Origin: a bacterium
GTDB taxonomy: Bacteria; SZUA-79; Acidulodesulfobacterales; Acidulodesulfobacteraceae
DNA length: 16,584 nt
Direction of reading: 5' to 3'
Assembly (NCBI GenBank): GCA_021800805.1
Contig: JAJYYR010000013.1
Coordinates: 1-16,584, forward strand
Shown here: in pieces, positions 1-6,221 of the stretch
How the letters are laid out: the number at the start of each line of letters is the position of its first letter
How positions within the stretch are numbered: position 1 is the first letter of the stretch
Notes under the pieces: generated by a model
What the model saw: only the letters and a program-made list of their open reading frames with translations
The model's database searches: none
Told to the model about the DNA's origin: nothing
Position numbers and translations under genes: made by a program

Positions 1-557
1 ATAACCCTGTCTATTTGTATTTTCTTATCGTAAATAAGCTCTCTCAAAACATCGGTAACTATTCCTTTTGTGCCGTAACTTCCATCGTTTGTGGCAACAA
101 GAACTTCACTGCTCGCCGACCTCATCTCGTCTTCCATTAAAAGAAGTTCTTTGCTTCTTGCTCCGATTATCGAAATAACATTATTTCCGGCTGATTTCAG
201 GGCTTTGGCTATAGGATAGATTGCGGCGATTCCAAAACCTCCGCCGACGCATATTACCGTTCCAAATTTTTCTATTTCCGTAGGAACGCCGAGCGGACCC
301 ACCACGTCGGCCAAGCTGTCGCCCACGTTCAATTCGCTAAGCAAATGCGTTGTTTTTCCGAGCGTCTGAACTAATATGGTAACGGTTTTATCGTTTTTGT
401 CGGAATTTGCTATAGTAATGGGTACCCTTTCTCCGTTTTTATTCACTCTCAGAATTATAAACTGCCCGGGCAGGGCTTTTAGCGCAACATCCGGAGCGGA
501 TATATTATATAAATTTATCCCTTCCCCCAGATTTTTTTTACCGACAATTTCATACAT
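1..557 (-). CDS. FAD/NAD-binding electron-transfer flavoprotein subunit (SudB/NfnA family), 3' end cut off
   Basis: The first 185 codons of a protein of the ferredoxin-NADP reductase-like family that includes NfnA, sulfide dehydrogenase SudB and dihydroorotate dehydrogenase subunit PyrK (about 280 residues in NfnA/SudB). Visible in order are an FAD-binding beta-barrel with the GQFIILRV strand and the RVPITIANSD flavin-binding stretch, then an NAD(P)-binding part with VCVGGGFGIAAIYPIAKAL and IIGARSKELLLMEDEM. The order and wording of these motifs fit NfnA/SudB better than PyrK. Family members pass electrons between NAD(P)H and a partner subunit carrying FeS clusters. That partner would be encoded beyond the left edge, so the exact activity cannot be decided here. 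The usual GGGVG loop reads GGGFG. The ATG at 557-555 is the natural start because the conserved N-terminal strand begins immediately. A GAGG lies about 12 nt upstream, a weak ribosome site. The gene lies just downstream of tRNA-Cys and may share its transcript. Confidence 0.85.
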   Translation of the reverse strand, partial: MYEIVGKKNLGEGINLYNISAPDVALKALPGQFIILRVNKNGERVPITIANSDKNDKTVTILVQTLGKTTHLLSELNVGDSLADVVGPLGVPTEIEKFGTVICVGGGFGIAAIYPIAKALKSAGNNVISIIGARSKELLLMEDEMRSASSEVLVATNDGSYGTKGIVTDVLRELIYDKKIQIDRV

Positions 558-603
558 AATTATTTAATACCTCGCAAAATATAAAAATAAATAAATATAT
601 TGA

Positions 604-678
604 TGGAGGCGGCACTCGGAATTGAACCGAGGTATAGAGGTTTTGCAGACCTCTGCCTTACCGCTTGGCTATGCCGCC
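604..678 (-). tRNA. tRNA-Cys (anticodon GCA), CCA encoded
   Basis: On the minus strand a complete 75-nt cloverleaf can be folded. It has a 7-bp acceptor stem (GGCGGCA with TGCCGCC), a 3-bp D stem (GCC/GGC), a 5-bp anticodon stem (GAGGT/ACCTC) around loop CTGCAAA, and a 5-bp T stem (CTCGG/CCGAG) around TTCAATT. The GCA anticodon reads Cys codons. The discriminator base is T (U73), a known identity element of tRNA-Cys, which supports the assignment. The terminal CCA is encoded in the DNA. No other tRNA flanks it. Confidence 0.97.
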
Positions 679-702
679 TTAAATATTACGGATTAATTAT
701 TC

Positions 703-731
703 ATTATAATACTTTTTTATTTTTTTTTAAA
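703..731 (-). promoter_or_regulatory. Likely sigma-70-type promoter for tRNA-Cys
   Basis: On the minus strand a perfect -10 box TATAAT (703-708) is preceded, after a 17-nt spacer, by TTTAAA (726-731), which matches four of six bases of the -35 consensus. Transcription would start near 695, about 17 nt before the mature tRNA 5' end. The surrounding 679-755 gap is extremely AT-rich, so the -35 match alone would carry little weight. The perfect -10 box, the spacing and the position are what support it. Confidence 0.5.
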
Positions 732-755
732 TAGAAAAGTAACTACGAGTTTTTA

Positions 756-1853
756 TTACTTGTACAGCAGAAGGCTTTTAGCTCTTATTTTCCGGTTAAC
801 TCTGGGTAAATGCGCTTTAAGTTTCTTGAAATTTATCCCTTCAGGCTTCGCATAAATAGAAAATGTGCCGACTCTGTTGAATACGGTTTTTACTAAAGCG
901 ATGCCTTTATTAAAAGATTTAAAGCTGAACAGGCTGCTTCTCTCTATTCCGTTTTCCGAGATTAAAACCAATTTAACTTTCCCTTTAATTTTATTTATGT
1001 TATTTATTACGTTTCCGTATTTATCTACGGAAACAATTTTAATTATAAAAGGTTTTCCCGCCGGAACTTTCGCTATATTTGTAGATATAAGAAATTTATT
1101 AAAATAGGAAGAATAGATATCGATATTTTTACTGATAAAAACATGGGTCCTTCCATCGTAATCCACTTCAAAATTAAGCCGGCTCGAACCTGCCCTGTCT
1201 GAAATAAAACTAAATTCACCCGAGCCGTTTTTAATATAATTTGCCGGTATGATTCTCGGACGAACTTTAAAATTATCTCCGGTAAGATAAACTTTTATGT
1301 CTCCGTTTGGCTTAGGCATAAAACGTATAGGATTGCCGTATTGGTCCACCGCATAAACTTTAACGCCGAAAGGTTCGCCCGCCGTTGCTTTTCTAGGAGC
1401 CGTTATTTTTAAATTATGAAAAGGGCCTGCGGCGACAGATATAGTCGAACTGTTATTTTGAACGCCTTCAAATGAAGCGGAAACGGCAATATTTCCCGCC
1501 TTTTTATAGGATAAATCAAAATTGACCGCTCCGTTTTTAAATTCCGATGCGGGAATATCCAGCTGTTCCATAGCGTTATTATTTCCGATGCTTACGCCTA
1601 TATTAAGCCCTTCGTATTTATTTGCAAAATCGGTAATAACGTTTCCGTAATCGTCCAACGCAACTAATTTAACCGTAAATTTGCTGCCGGCAGATACCGT
1701 ACCGGGAACGTTTATTCTAAAATTATTCAACTTCCCCGGCAGAATAGTTATCGTGGTAAATGCATACGCCCCCGCGGAAGCTAATAAAATTGAAATGGAA
1801 AGTAGAAACAGAGCGATACGGTAAGTTGCCGTTTTTCTTGCATTTAAATTCAT
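756..1853 (-). CDS. Secreted protein with three tandem Ig-like repeats
   Basis: A 365-residue exported protein of unknown function. Residues 1-31 form a signal peptide (basic start, hydrophobic core about 13-27, cleavage likely after AYA at 31). The mature part contains three related modules of about 103-107 residues, each with a pattern of the type G-x-P/K-F-x-(V/I)-K-(V/L/I) followed by D-x-Y-G-N (DDYGN at 67-71, DQYGN at 170-174, DKYGN at 277-281). This pattern resembles bacterial Ig-like/filamin-like beta-sandwich domains found in invasin-type and other surface proteins. The C-terminal tail (about 345-365) is rich in Arg and Lys. No sortase signal, lipobox or transmembrane segment is visible after the signal peptide, so it is probably periplasmic, secreted or surface-associated. 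The start is supported by AGAGGGA 8 nt upstream of the ATG. It is the last gene of the run from 4049 to 756, 50 bp after the PilO-like/TPR gene. No enzymatic motif is seen. Confidence 0.8.
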   Translation of the reverse strand: MNLNARKTATYRIALFLLSISILLASAGAYAFTTITILPGKLNNFRINVPGTVSAGSKFTVKLVALDDYGNVITDFANKYEGLNIGVSIGNNNAMEQLDIPASEFKNGAVNFDLSYKKAGNIAVSASFEGVQNNSSTISVAAGPFHNLKITAPRKATAGEPFGVKVYAVDQYGNPIRFMPKPNGDIKVYLTGDNFKVRPRIIPANYIKNGSGEFSFISDRAGSSRLNFEVDYDGRTHVFISKNIDIYSSYFNKFLISTNIAKVPAGKPFIIKIVSVDKYGNVINNINKIKGKVKLVLISENGIERSSLFSFKSFNKGIALVKTVFNRVGTFSIYAKPEGINFKKLKAHLPRVNRKIRAKSLLLYK

Positions 1854-1903
1854 AATTGGGTTCCCTCTAAATGATAATTATGTAGTATATTTTCATTACA
1901 TAT

Positions 1904-2947
1904 TTATCGTCTATTTTTTGAAATATTTAAATAATATTTAATTCGTCCGCTTGAAGGATTTAGCTTTAACGCTTCTTTAAAATTATGCTCGGCTTCGGAA
2001 AAATTTTCGATGCGCAGATACGCAAGTCCTAAAATAAAATTAACCTGCCATAATTTTTTTTGGTTTAGCGCCTTTCTTGCATAGAATATAGATTCGTTAT
2101 AATTTTTAGCCTCGTAACTGTCGAGGGCGGCGTTCGATAACGCCATATAGTTATCAGGATTCAGCATAACGGCTTTTTTAAACATTGCCAATGCTTTGCT
2201 CAGGTTATTTTTCTCAAAAAACGAAACTCCTTTTTTATTGTAAAAATCGGATTCTTTTATGTTGGATTCATTCGACAGCTTCCTATAAACATTTTCTGTT
2301 ATTTTTTTTGCCGGTTTCCTTTCGATTTTTTCGACCGCCTCTTTTGTCTTTGGAACGTTAACAAACGGGTTTATCGTTCCAAAGTTGTACGGCGGCGAAA
2401 GGTTGGCTTTTAGTTTTACGATACCCGGTAACATCTCGGGTTTGCTTATTACATACGCCGCTAAAAGGGAAGAAAAAGAAACATCATTTTCTTTATTAAA
2501 ATTTTTGCTTATATAAAACTTTTTTAATTCTATTTTATAATTATATTCCAGCGTCTTAACAAGCGAATAAATATCCGAAGGCTTTCCTGAGCCGGATACT
2601 TTAAATAAATAAACCGCAGTATTTTTATTTTTATTTATATGAATTAATTTGACATGGCCTAATTTTACGCCGTATTTTTTAGAAGCGCTTATGATTTCGG
2701 AAATAAAATAACCGTCGTTTTCATTAAAAGAATATCCGTATCTAAGAACCGGCAACTCAATATTTTTAATGCTCTTTATGTTTTCCGCTATATGCTTCTG
2801 AACGGTTTCAAGATTATTGAGCCTTACGCTTATTGCCGAGCCTATTTTTTTTTCTTTTGCGGTAAGAGTTCTGTAAATCAAAAAAACCCCTAACGCGGAA
2901 GCTATAAAAACTAAGATAGCGATATAATAGATATTTTTTTTATCCAC
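1904..2947 (-). CDS. Membrane-anchored protein with PilO/GspM-like region and C-terminal TPR repeats
   Basis: A 347-residue protein. Residues about 5-27 form one transmembrane helix with the short N-terminus likely cytoplasmic. Residues about 33-65 are a probable coiled coil. Residues about 70-175 look like the ferredoxin-like fold of PilO/GspM inner-membrane secretion and pilus proteins: beta strands alternate with helices, including YFISEIISASKKYGVKLGHV and the SDIYSLVKTLEYNYKIELKK stretch. This is judged by shape, not by a signature motif. A low-complexity linker follows (about 185-230), then three TPR units at about 233-266, 267-300 and 301-334 with the usual G/A/Y/P pattern ending in LNP. 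The start is GTG at 2947-2945: the next Met is near residue 170, an in-frame stop lies at 2971-2969, and the membrane helix needs this start. No pil or gsp genes are nearby. TPRs suggest partner binding, presumably in the periplasm. Confidence 0.65.
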   Translation of the reverse strand: MDKKNIYYIAILVFIASALGVFLIYRTLTAKEKKIGSAISVRLNNLETVQKHIAENIKSIKNIELPVLRYGYSFNENDGYFISEIISASKKYGVKLGHVKLIHINKNKNTAVYLFKVSGSGKPSDIYSLVKTLEYNYKIELKKFYISKNFNKENDVSFSSLLAAYVISKPEMLPGIVKLKANLSPPYNFGTINPFVNVPKTKEAVEKIERKPAKKITENVYRKLSNESNIKESDFYNKKGVSFFEKNNLSKALAMFKKAVMLNPDNYMALSNAALDSYEAKNYNESIFYARKALNQKKLWQVNFILGLAYLRIENFSEAEHNFKEALKLNPSSGRIKYYLNISKNRR

Positions 2948-3025
2948 AAAAATAATATTCGCCGGAATTTAATAAGTTAATTTTAAACGCTTTAATATAT
3001 TTAATACATTATTAATGAACTTTAG

Positions 3026-3409
3026 TCAATCAATTTTATAATAAGAAGCCATGGAAGAGTCCGTCTCATAAATATCAACTCTTTTAACGGCTATATTAAA
3101 GATTTTATTTACTTTCATTTTTTTTTCGAATTCTTCGTATATATATCTGGCAATATTTTCGGCTGAAGGATTTACTTCTTTGAAAAATTCGGTTTCATTA
3201 ATAAATTTATGGTCAAGCGTTTCCATGACTTCGTTAAGATATTTTTTAAGCAGTTTAAAATCTATAACAAGACCGATTTCATTCAATGCGTCGGACGATA
3301 CTACGAGCTCGACATGCCAGTTATGGCCGTGGATGTTTTCGCATTTTCCGTTATAGCCTCTAAGGGCATGGGCCGATGAAAAACCGGATAAGACCTTTAA
3401 ATCATACAT
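3026..3409 (-). CDS. queD: 6-carboxy-5,6,7,8-tetrahydropterin synthase (QueD/PTPS family)
   Basis: A 127-residue protein of the normal length for bacterial QueD, which converts dihydroneopterin triphosphate to 6-carboxytetrahydropterin in the synthesis of queuosine and other 7-deazaguanines. The zinc ligands are visible as His14 (SSAHAL) and His27/His29 (CENIHGHNW). Cys23 is the catalytic Cys four residues before the HGH motif, His67 lies in LDHKFIN and Glu115 in DIYETDSS. NPSAENIA at 80-87 is also typical of the family. Eukaryotic-type PTPS activity cannot be excluded from sequence alone, but in bacteria QueD is the usual role. The ATG at 3409 is preceded by a weak GGA. It starts 10 nt after the stop of the SurA-like gene. 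No queC, queE or queF lies in the window, so its operon partners are envelope-type genes and not the rest of its pathway. Confidence 0.9.
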   Translation of the reverse strand: MYDLKVLSGFSSAHALRGYNGKCENIHGHNWHVELVVSSDALNEIGLVIDFKLLKKYLNEVMETLDHKFINETEFFKEVNPSAENIARYIYEEFEKKMKVNKIFNIAVKRVDIYETDSSMASYYKID

Positions 3410-3419
3410 ATTTATTCCG

Positions 3420-4049
3420 TTAATTAAAATTGTCGTTTATCTCTATTTCGGAATGTTTCCTGATGCTCAATAACATATTTTTCAATTTAAGCGACAATTC
3501 TTTATTATATTTCTGTTTCGCGCCCTGCGTAATTTTTCCGCTGTTTTCTAAAGTGAACAAAAAGAAACGGAGCCGTTCATCGATAAAATTTTTTTCGATA
3601 AGAATGTTTTTTGCAAAAACATTAAAATCGGTTTTATTCAACCCGAATTTTGTCAAAAATGAATTAAAGCCGGTTTTTTTATGAAGCATCTTAAATTTTT
3701 TTTCAAAACCTGCCGTTAATGCATTAACCCTGTTTTCGGATATCGATAATCCTCCGGTTTTTTCCTCCTGCTTTAAAATCAACATCCTGTTTATATAAAA
3801 ATTCAAGATATGTTTTAATTTAACGTTCGATACGGTTTTATTAAGGCTGCGGTATTTTAAATTATTTATAGCGTTGAAATTATATAAAAAATATAATTCG
3901 TTTAAAGTTATAGGAGTATTATCTACGGAAGCGGCAACCTCGTCGGTCAAAAATCCGTAAGAATTTGCGGCAAACAGCGATATAATAATAAAATACAGAA
4001 AGGAAATCCCAAGAATATTAATTTTTTTATTTATTATTTTTCTTTCCAT
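3420..4049 (-). CDS. Exported SurA-N-like chaperone domain protein without a PPIase domain
   Basis: A 209-residue protein. Residues about 12-32 form a hydrophobic signal segment ending near ANSYGF, so it is probably exported (or membrane-anchored if uncleaved). The mature start DEVAASVDNTPITLNELYFL matches the SurA/PpiC/trigger-like N-terminal pattern (V-A-x-V-(D/N)-x-x-x-I-T-x-x-(D/E)-(L/V)). It continues with the helical LKHILNFYINRMLILKQEE stretch that in this family precedes K/R-rich helices of the substrate-binding core. SurA proteins usually run to 300-430 residues and contain one or two parvulin domains; here no parvulin sequence follows and the protein ends after a further helical region. 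It may be a periplasmic outer-membrane-protein chaperone or holdase. The ATG at 4049 lacks a Shine-Dalgarno sequence. It is the first gene of the run that continues with queD, and it diverges from the histidine kinase. Confidence 0.7.
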   Translation of the reverse strand: MERKIINKKINILGISFLYFIIISLFAANSYGFLTDEVAASVDNTPITLNELYFLYNFNAINNLKYRSLNKTVSNVKLKHILNFYINRMLILKQEEKTGGLSISENRVNALTAGFEKKFKMLHKKTGFNSFLTKFGLNKTDFNVFAKNILIEKNFIDERLRFFLFTLENSGKITQGAKQKYNKELSLKLKNMLLSIRKHSEIEINDNFN

Positions 4050-4093
4050 TATTTTAATAGAAATTATTTGTAATATATTATAAAATTTTGACT
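4050..4093. promoter_or_regulatory. Compact divergent promoter region with palindrome TAATATATTA
   Basis: Only 44 bp separate the ATG of the minus-strand SurA-like gene from the ATG of the plus-strand histidine kinase, so both promoters must overlap here or reach into coding sequence. On the plus strand TATTAT at 4076-4081 is a near-consensus -10 box, with TTTAAT 17 nt upstream as a poor -35. On the minus strand TATAAT at 4077-4082 is a perfect -10 with no recognisable -35. A perfect 10-bp palindrome TAATATATTA lies at 4071-4080. The AT-rich composition makes each element individually weak evidence. Confidence 0.4.
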
Positions 4094-5350
4094 ATGAGTT
4101 ATCCTATTTCGGCCATATTTTATATTTTAATATTATCATTATTTTTATTCTTTTTGTATATTTTTTTATATAAAAATATACAAATATTATTTACTAAAAA
4201 TAAATTCAAAGAATATCAGGATAAAATAAAAAATTATTTATATATACTAAATAATATAATGGACGGACTGGCAATTATTGACGGCGAAAAAAATATTTTA
4301 TTCGTCAACGGCGCTTTTAATAAAAACATAAGGTCCGTAAAAATCCAGCCAAATATCAAAGAATTCGATATTTTAACAAGAAATTTAGAGCTTAATTCTT
4401 TAATCGACGATGCCGTTTCGGATACAAATTTTAAATATATCGAAAAGAAAATTTCATACTATGACAGGGCCGAAGAAAAAATAATTAACTGCATTATATT
4501 AAAAATAGAATCTTCTAACGAATACGCCGTTATCGTCAGAGATATAACATATCTCCAAAAAATAGAAAATGTGCGGACGGCATTTATCCAAAACATATCC
4601 CATGAATTAAAAACCCCTATAACGGCGATAACGGGTTTTACGGAAACATTAAAAAACGGGGCTATCGATAATCCTGAAGTTAGAATTAAGTTTATCGATA
4701 TAATATACCATCACGCAAAACGGCTTAATTATCTAATCGACGATTTAATAACCCTGACTAATATAGAAACCGAAAAATCCCGCGTAAAATATGAAAAAAC
4801 CTTTATTAAATCCGACATAGAAGATTCATTGGTTCTATTCGAAAAAGAAATAAAAGAAAAAAATCTAACGGTAATTAATAATATATCCGATATCTCCTTT
4901 ATTTCCGATCCGGTAAAAATTAATCAAATTATAACAAACTTAATTCAGAATGCGGTTAAATATACGGATAACGGCGGAACGATTAAGCTTGAAGGATACA
5001 TTACGGACTCTAAAACCGCCTATGATTTTATTTTAAATACGGAAGGCGCTTCGGTTTTATGGGATAATCTTCCGCTCAAAAAAAACTTGGGAAAATTCTT
5101 TTTCTTTTCGATAGAAGATAACGGCAAAGGCGTAACCTACACTAATCTTTTAAGGCTCGGCGAGAGATTTTTCAGGGTTGACAGCTCCCATAACGATGAC
5201 CGCCATAAAGGAACCGGATTAGGTCTTGCAATTGTAAAACATACGTTAAAACTTCTTCAAGGCAGTGCAATAATTAAAAGCGGATTGGGCAACGGTTTTA
5301 TATTTTCTTTTATAATACCGGAAGCTGAAAATAATTTTAAACAAAATTAA
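4094..5350 (+). CDS. Membrane-bound PAS-containing sensor histidine kinase (PhoR-like architecture)
   Basis: A 418-residue histidine kinase. One or two hydrophobic helices occupy residues about 5-33. There is no periplasmic loop of useful size, so sensing is probably intramembrane or cytosolic. A PAS-like domain follows (about 50-155; NNIMDGLAIIDGEKNILFVN). HisKA is at about 160-228 with phospho-acceptor His170 in FIQNISHELKTPITAITGF. The ATPase domain has the N box (IITNLIQNAVKYTDNGG), G1 (EDNGKGV, near 342) and G2 (HKGTGLGLAIV, near 372). About 25 extra residues sit between the N-box strand and G1. The order resembles PhoR, but no response regulator or pst/pho gene is adjacent, so the signal is unknown. 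I chose the ATG at 4094; a TTG two codons upstream at 4088 is in frame. No Shine-Dalgarno sequence is visible and the leader is very short. It is the only plus-strand gene in the window and its end overlaps mqnA by 14 bp. Confidence 0.92.
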   Translation: MSYPISAIFYILILSLFLFFLYIFLYKNIQILFTKNKFKEYQDKIKNYLYILNNIMDGLAIIDGEKNILFVNGAFNKNIRSVKIQPNIKEFDILTRNLELNSLIDDAVSDTNFKYIEKKISYYDRAEEKIINCIILKIESSNEYAVIVRDITYLQKIENVRTAFIQNISHELKTPITAITGFTETLKNGAIDNPEVRIKFIDIIYHHAKRLNYLIDDLITLTNIETEKSRVKYEKTFIKSDIEDSLVLFEKEIKEKNLTVINNISDISFISDPVKINQIITNLIQNAVKYTDNGGTIKLEGYITDSKTAYDFILNTEGASVLWDNLPLKKNLGKFFFFSIEDNGKGVTYTNLLRLGERFFRVDSSHNDDRHKGTGLGLAIVKHTLKLLQGSAIIKSGLGNGFIFSFIIPEAENNFKQN

Positions 5351-6221
5351 GTTTCGGCATAGAAGATATTAACTTGTTTTTATATAATAGTTCCGAGTAA
5401 AGATTGAATCCTCCAATCTCGTTTTTTCCGAAATCAAAACTCAAACATTCCGTCCAGTAGTCTATGAGTTCTTCGTAAGATATAAATTTATATTCATCTA
5501 ATTCCGATATAGACACGGCGGCTTCTCTGAGCCCTGAAACAGCCGTTTTTTTTGATTCGATAAGAAATTTGTATAGGATATCGAATTCATTCTTATTTTT
5601 ATCGTAAGCTTCTTTGTTTATAATAAAAAGTGCGAAAACAAAAGGATAACCCGTATATCTGTACCATAAATCCGCCAAATCATAGGCAAAACAACCTTCC
5701 GGAATATGTTTTATCAGCTTTAAGGCGTTATTTCCTATATGTAAAAAAATCCCGCCTTTTATTGCTTCGCCGCCGGAAACCTGCCCAAGTTTCAGTTCTA
5801 ATTTATCGTTAGGCTTTAAAGCCGTAAATTTTATTTTATTCAAATCCATTTTATATATTTCGGCGAGTAAAACTTTCAGAAGATTTATAGATGTAAGCGT
5901 TTCGGGAGTAACATATATCGTTTCGTTTTCGTTAAAATCTTCTATAGGCTTTGAGGAAAAAAGATAAATGCTTTTTACTTTTTTTTTGGAGCTTATGGAG
6001 AGGTTTGGAAATATATACGAATATTTATAATTTAAAATATAATAAAAAGAAGATGAAGGGCTGATATCTATATTTCCCGTTTCCAGTTCCCTGTTTAAAA
6101 AAGCGGGACTGCCGGAAACAAAATTCATAAAATTTATTTTGTTATCGTTTTTAAGCGCCTTTTTTAAATAATAATATATAGGATATACGTTAAGATAATT
6201 TATTTCTCCGATTCGAATCAT
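5337..6221 (-). CDS. mqnA: Chorismate dehydratase MqnA (futalosine pathway of menaquinone synthesis)
   Basis: A 294-residue protein, slightly longer than most MqnA proteins (about 270-290). MqnA removes water from chorismate to give 3-enolpyruvylbenzoate, the first committed step of the futalosine route to menaquinone. The N-terminus IRIGEINYLNVYPIYYYL is the typical MqnA signature (R-x-G-x-I-x-Y-L-N-x-x-P-x-Y). It is followed by the periplasmic-binding-protein-like fold with G-N-I-D-I-S-P-S-S-S near residue 55-65 and the DLADLWYRYTGYPFVFALF stretch typical of the C-terminal lobe. There is no signal peptide, as expected for the cytosolic enzyme. MqnD shares the fold but begins differently, so MqnA is favoured. 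The ATG overlaps the stop of the HAD phosphatase gene as ATGA (6218-6221), with GGAG 7 nt upstream, so translation is probably coupled. No other mqn gene is in the window. Confidence 0.88.
   Translation of the reverse strand: MIRIGEINYLNVYPIYYYLKKALKNDNKINFMNFVSGSPAFLNRELETGNIDISPSSSFYYILNYKYSYIFPNLSISSKKKVKSIYLFSSKPIEDFNENETIYVTPETLTSINLLKVLLAEIYKMDLNKIKFTALKPNDKLELKLGQVSGGEAIKGGIFLHIGNNALKLIKHIPEGCFAYDLADLWYRYTGYPFVFALFIINKEAYDKNKNEFDILYKFLIESKKTAVSGLREAAVSISELDEYKFISYEELIDYWTECLSFDFGKNEIGGFNLYSELLYKNKLISSMPKLNFV

Noticed and set aside
376..567. 63-codon plus-strand open frame at the left edge
   Set aside because: Opposite strand of the flavoprotein gene, whose motifs are intact through this stretch.
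739..755. AACTACGAGTTTTT as a terminator after the Ig-repeat gene
   Set aside because: Only a 4-bp stem with a 3-nt loop, and the T run is on the wrong strand for the minus-strand gene.
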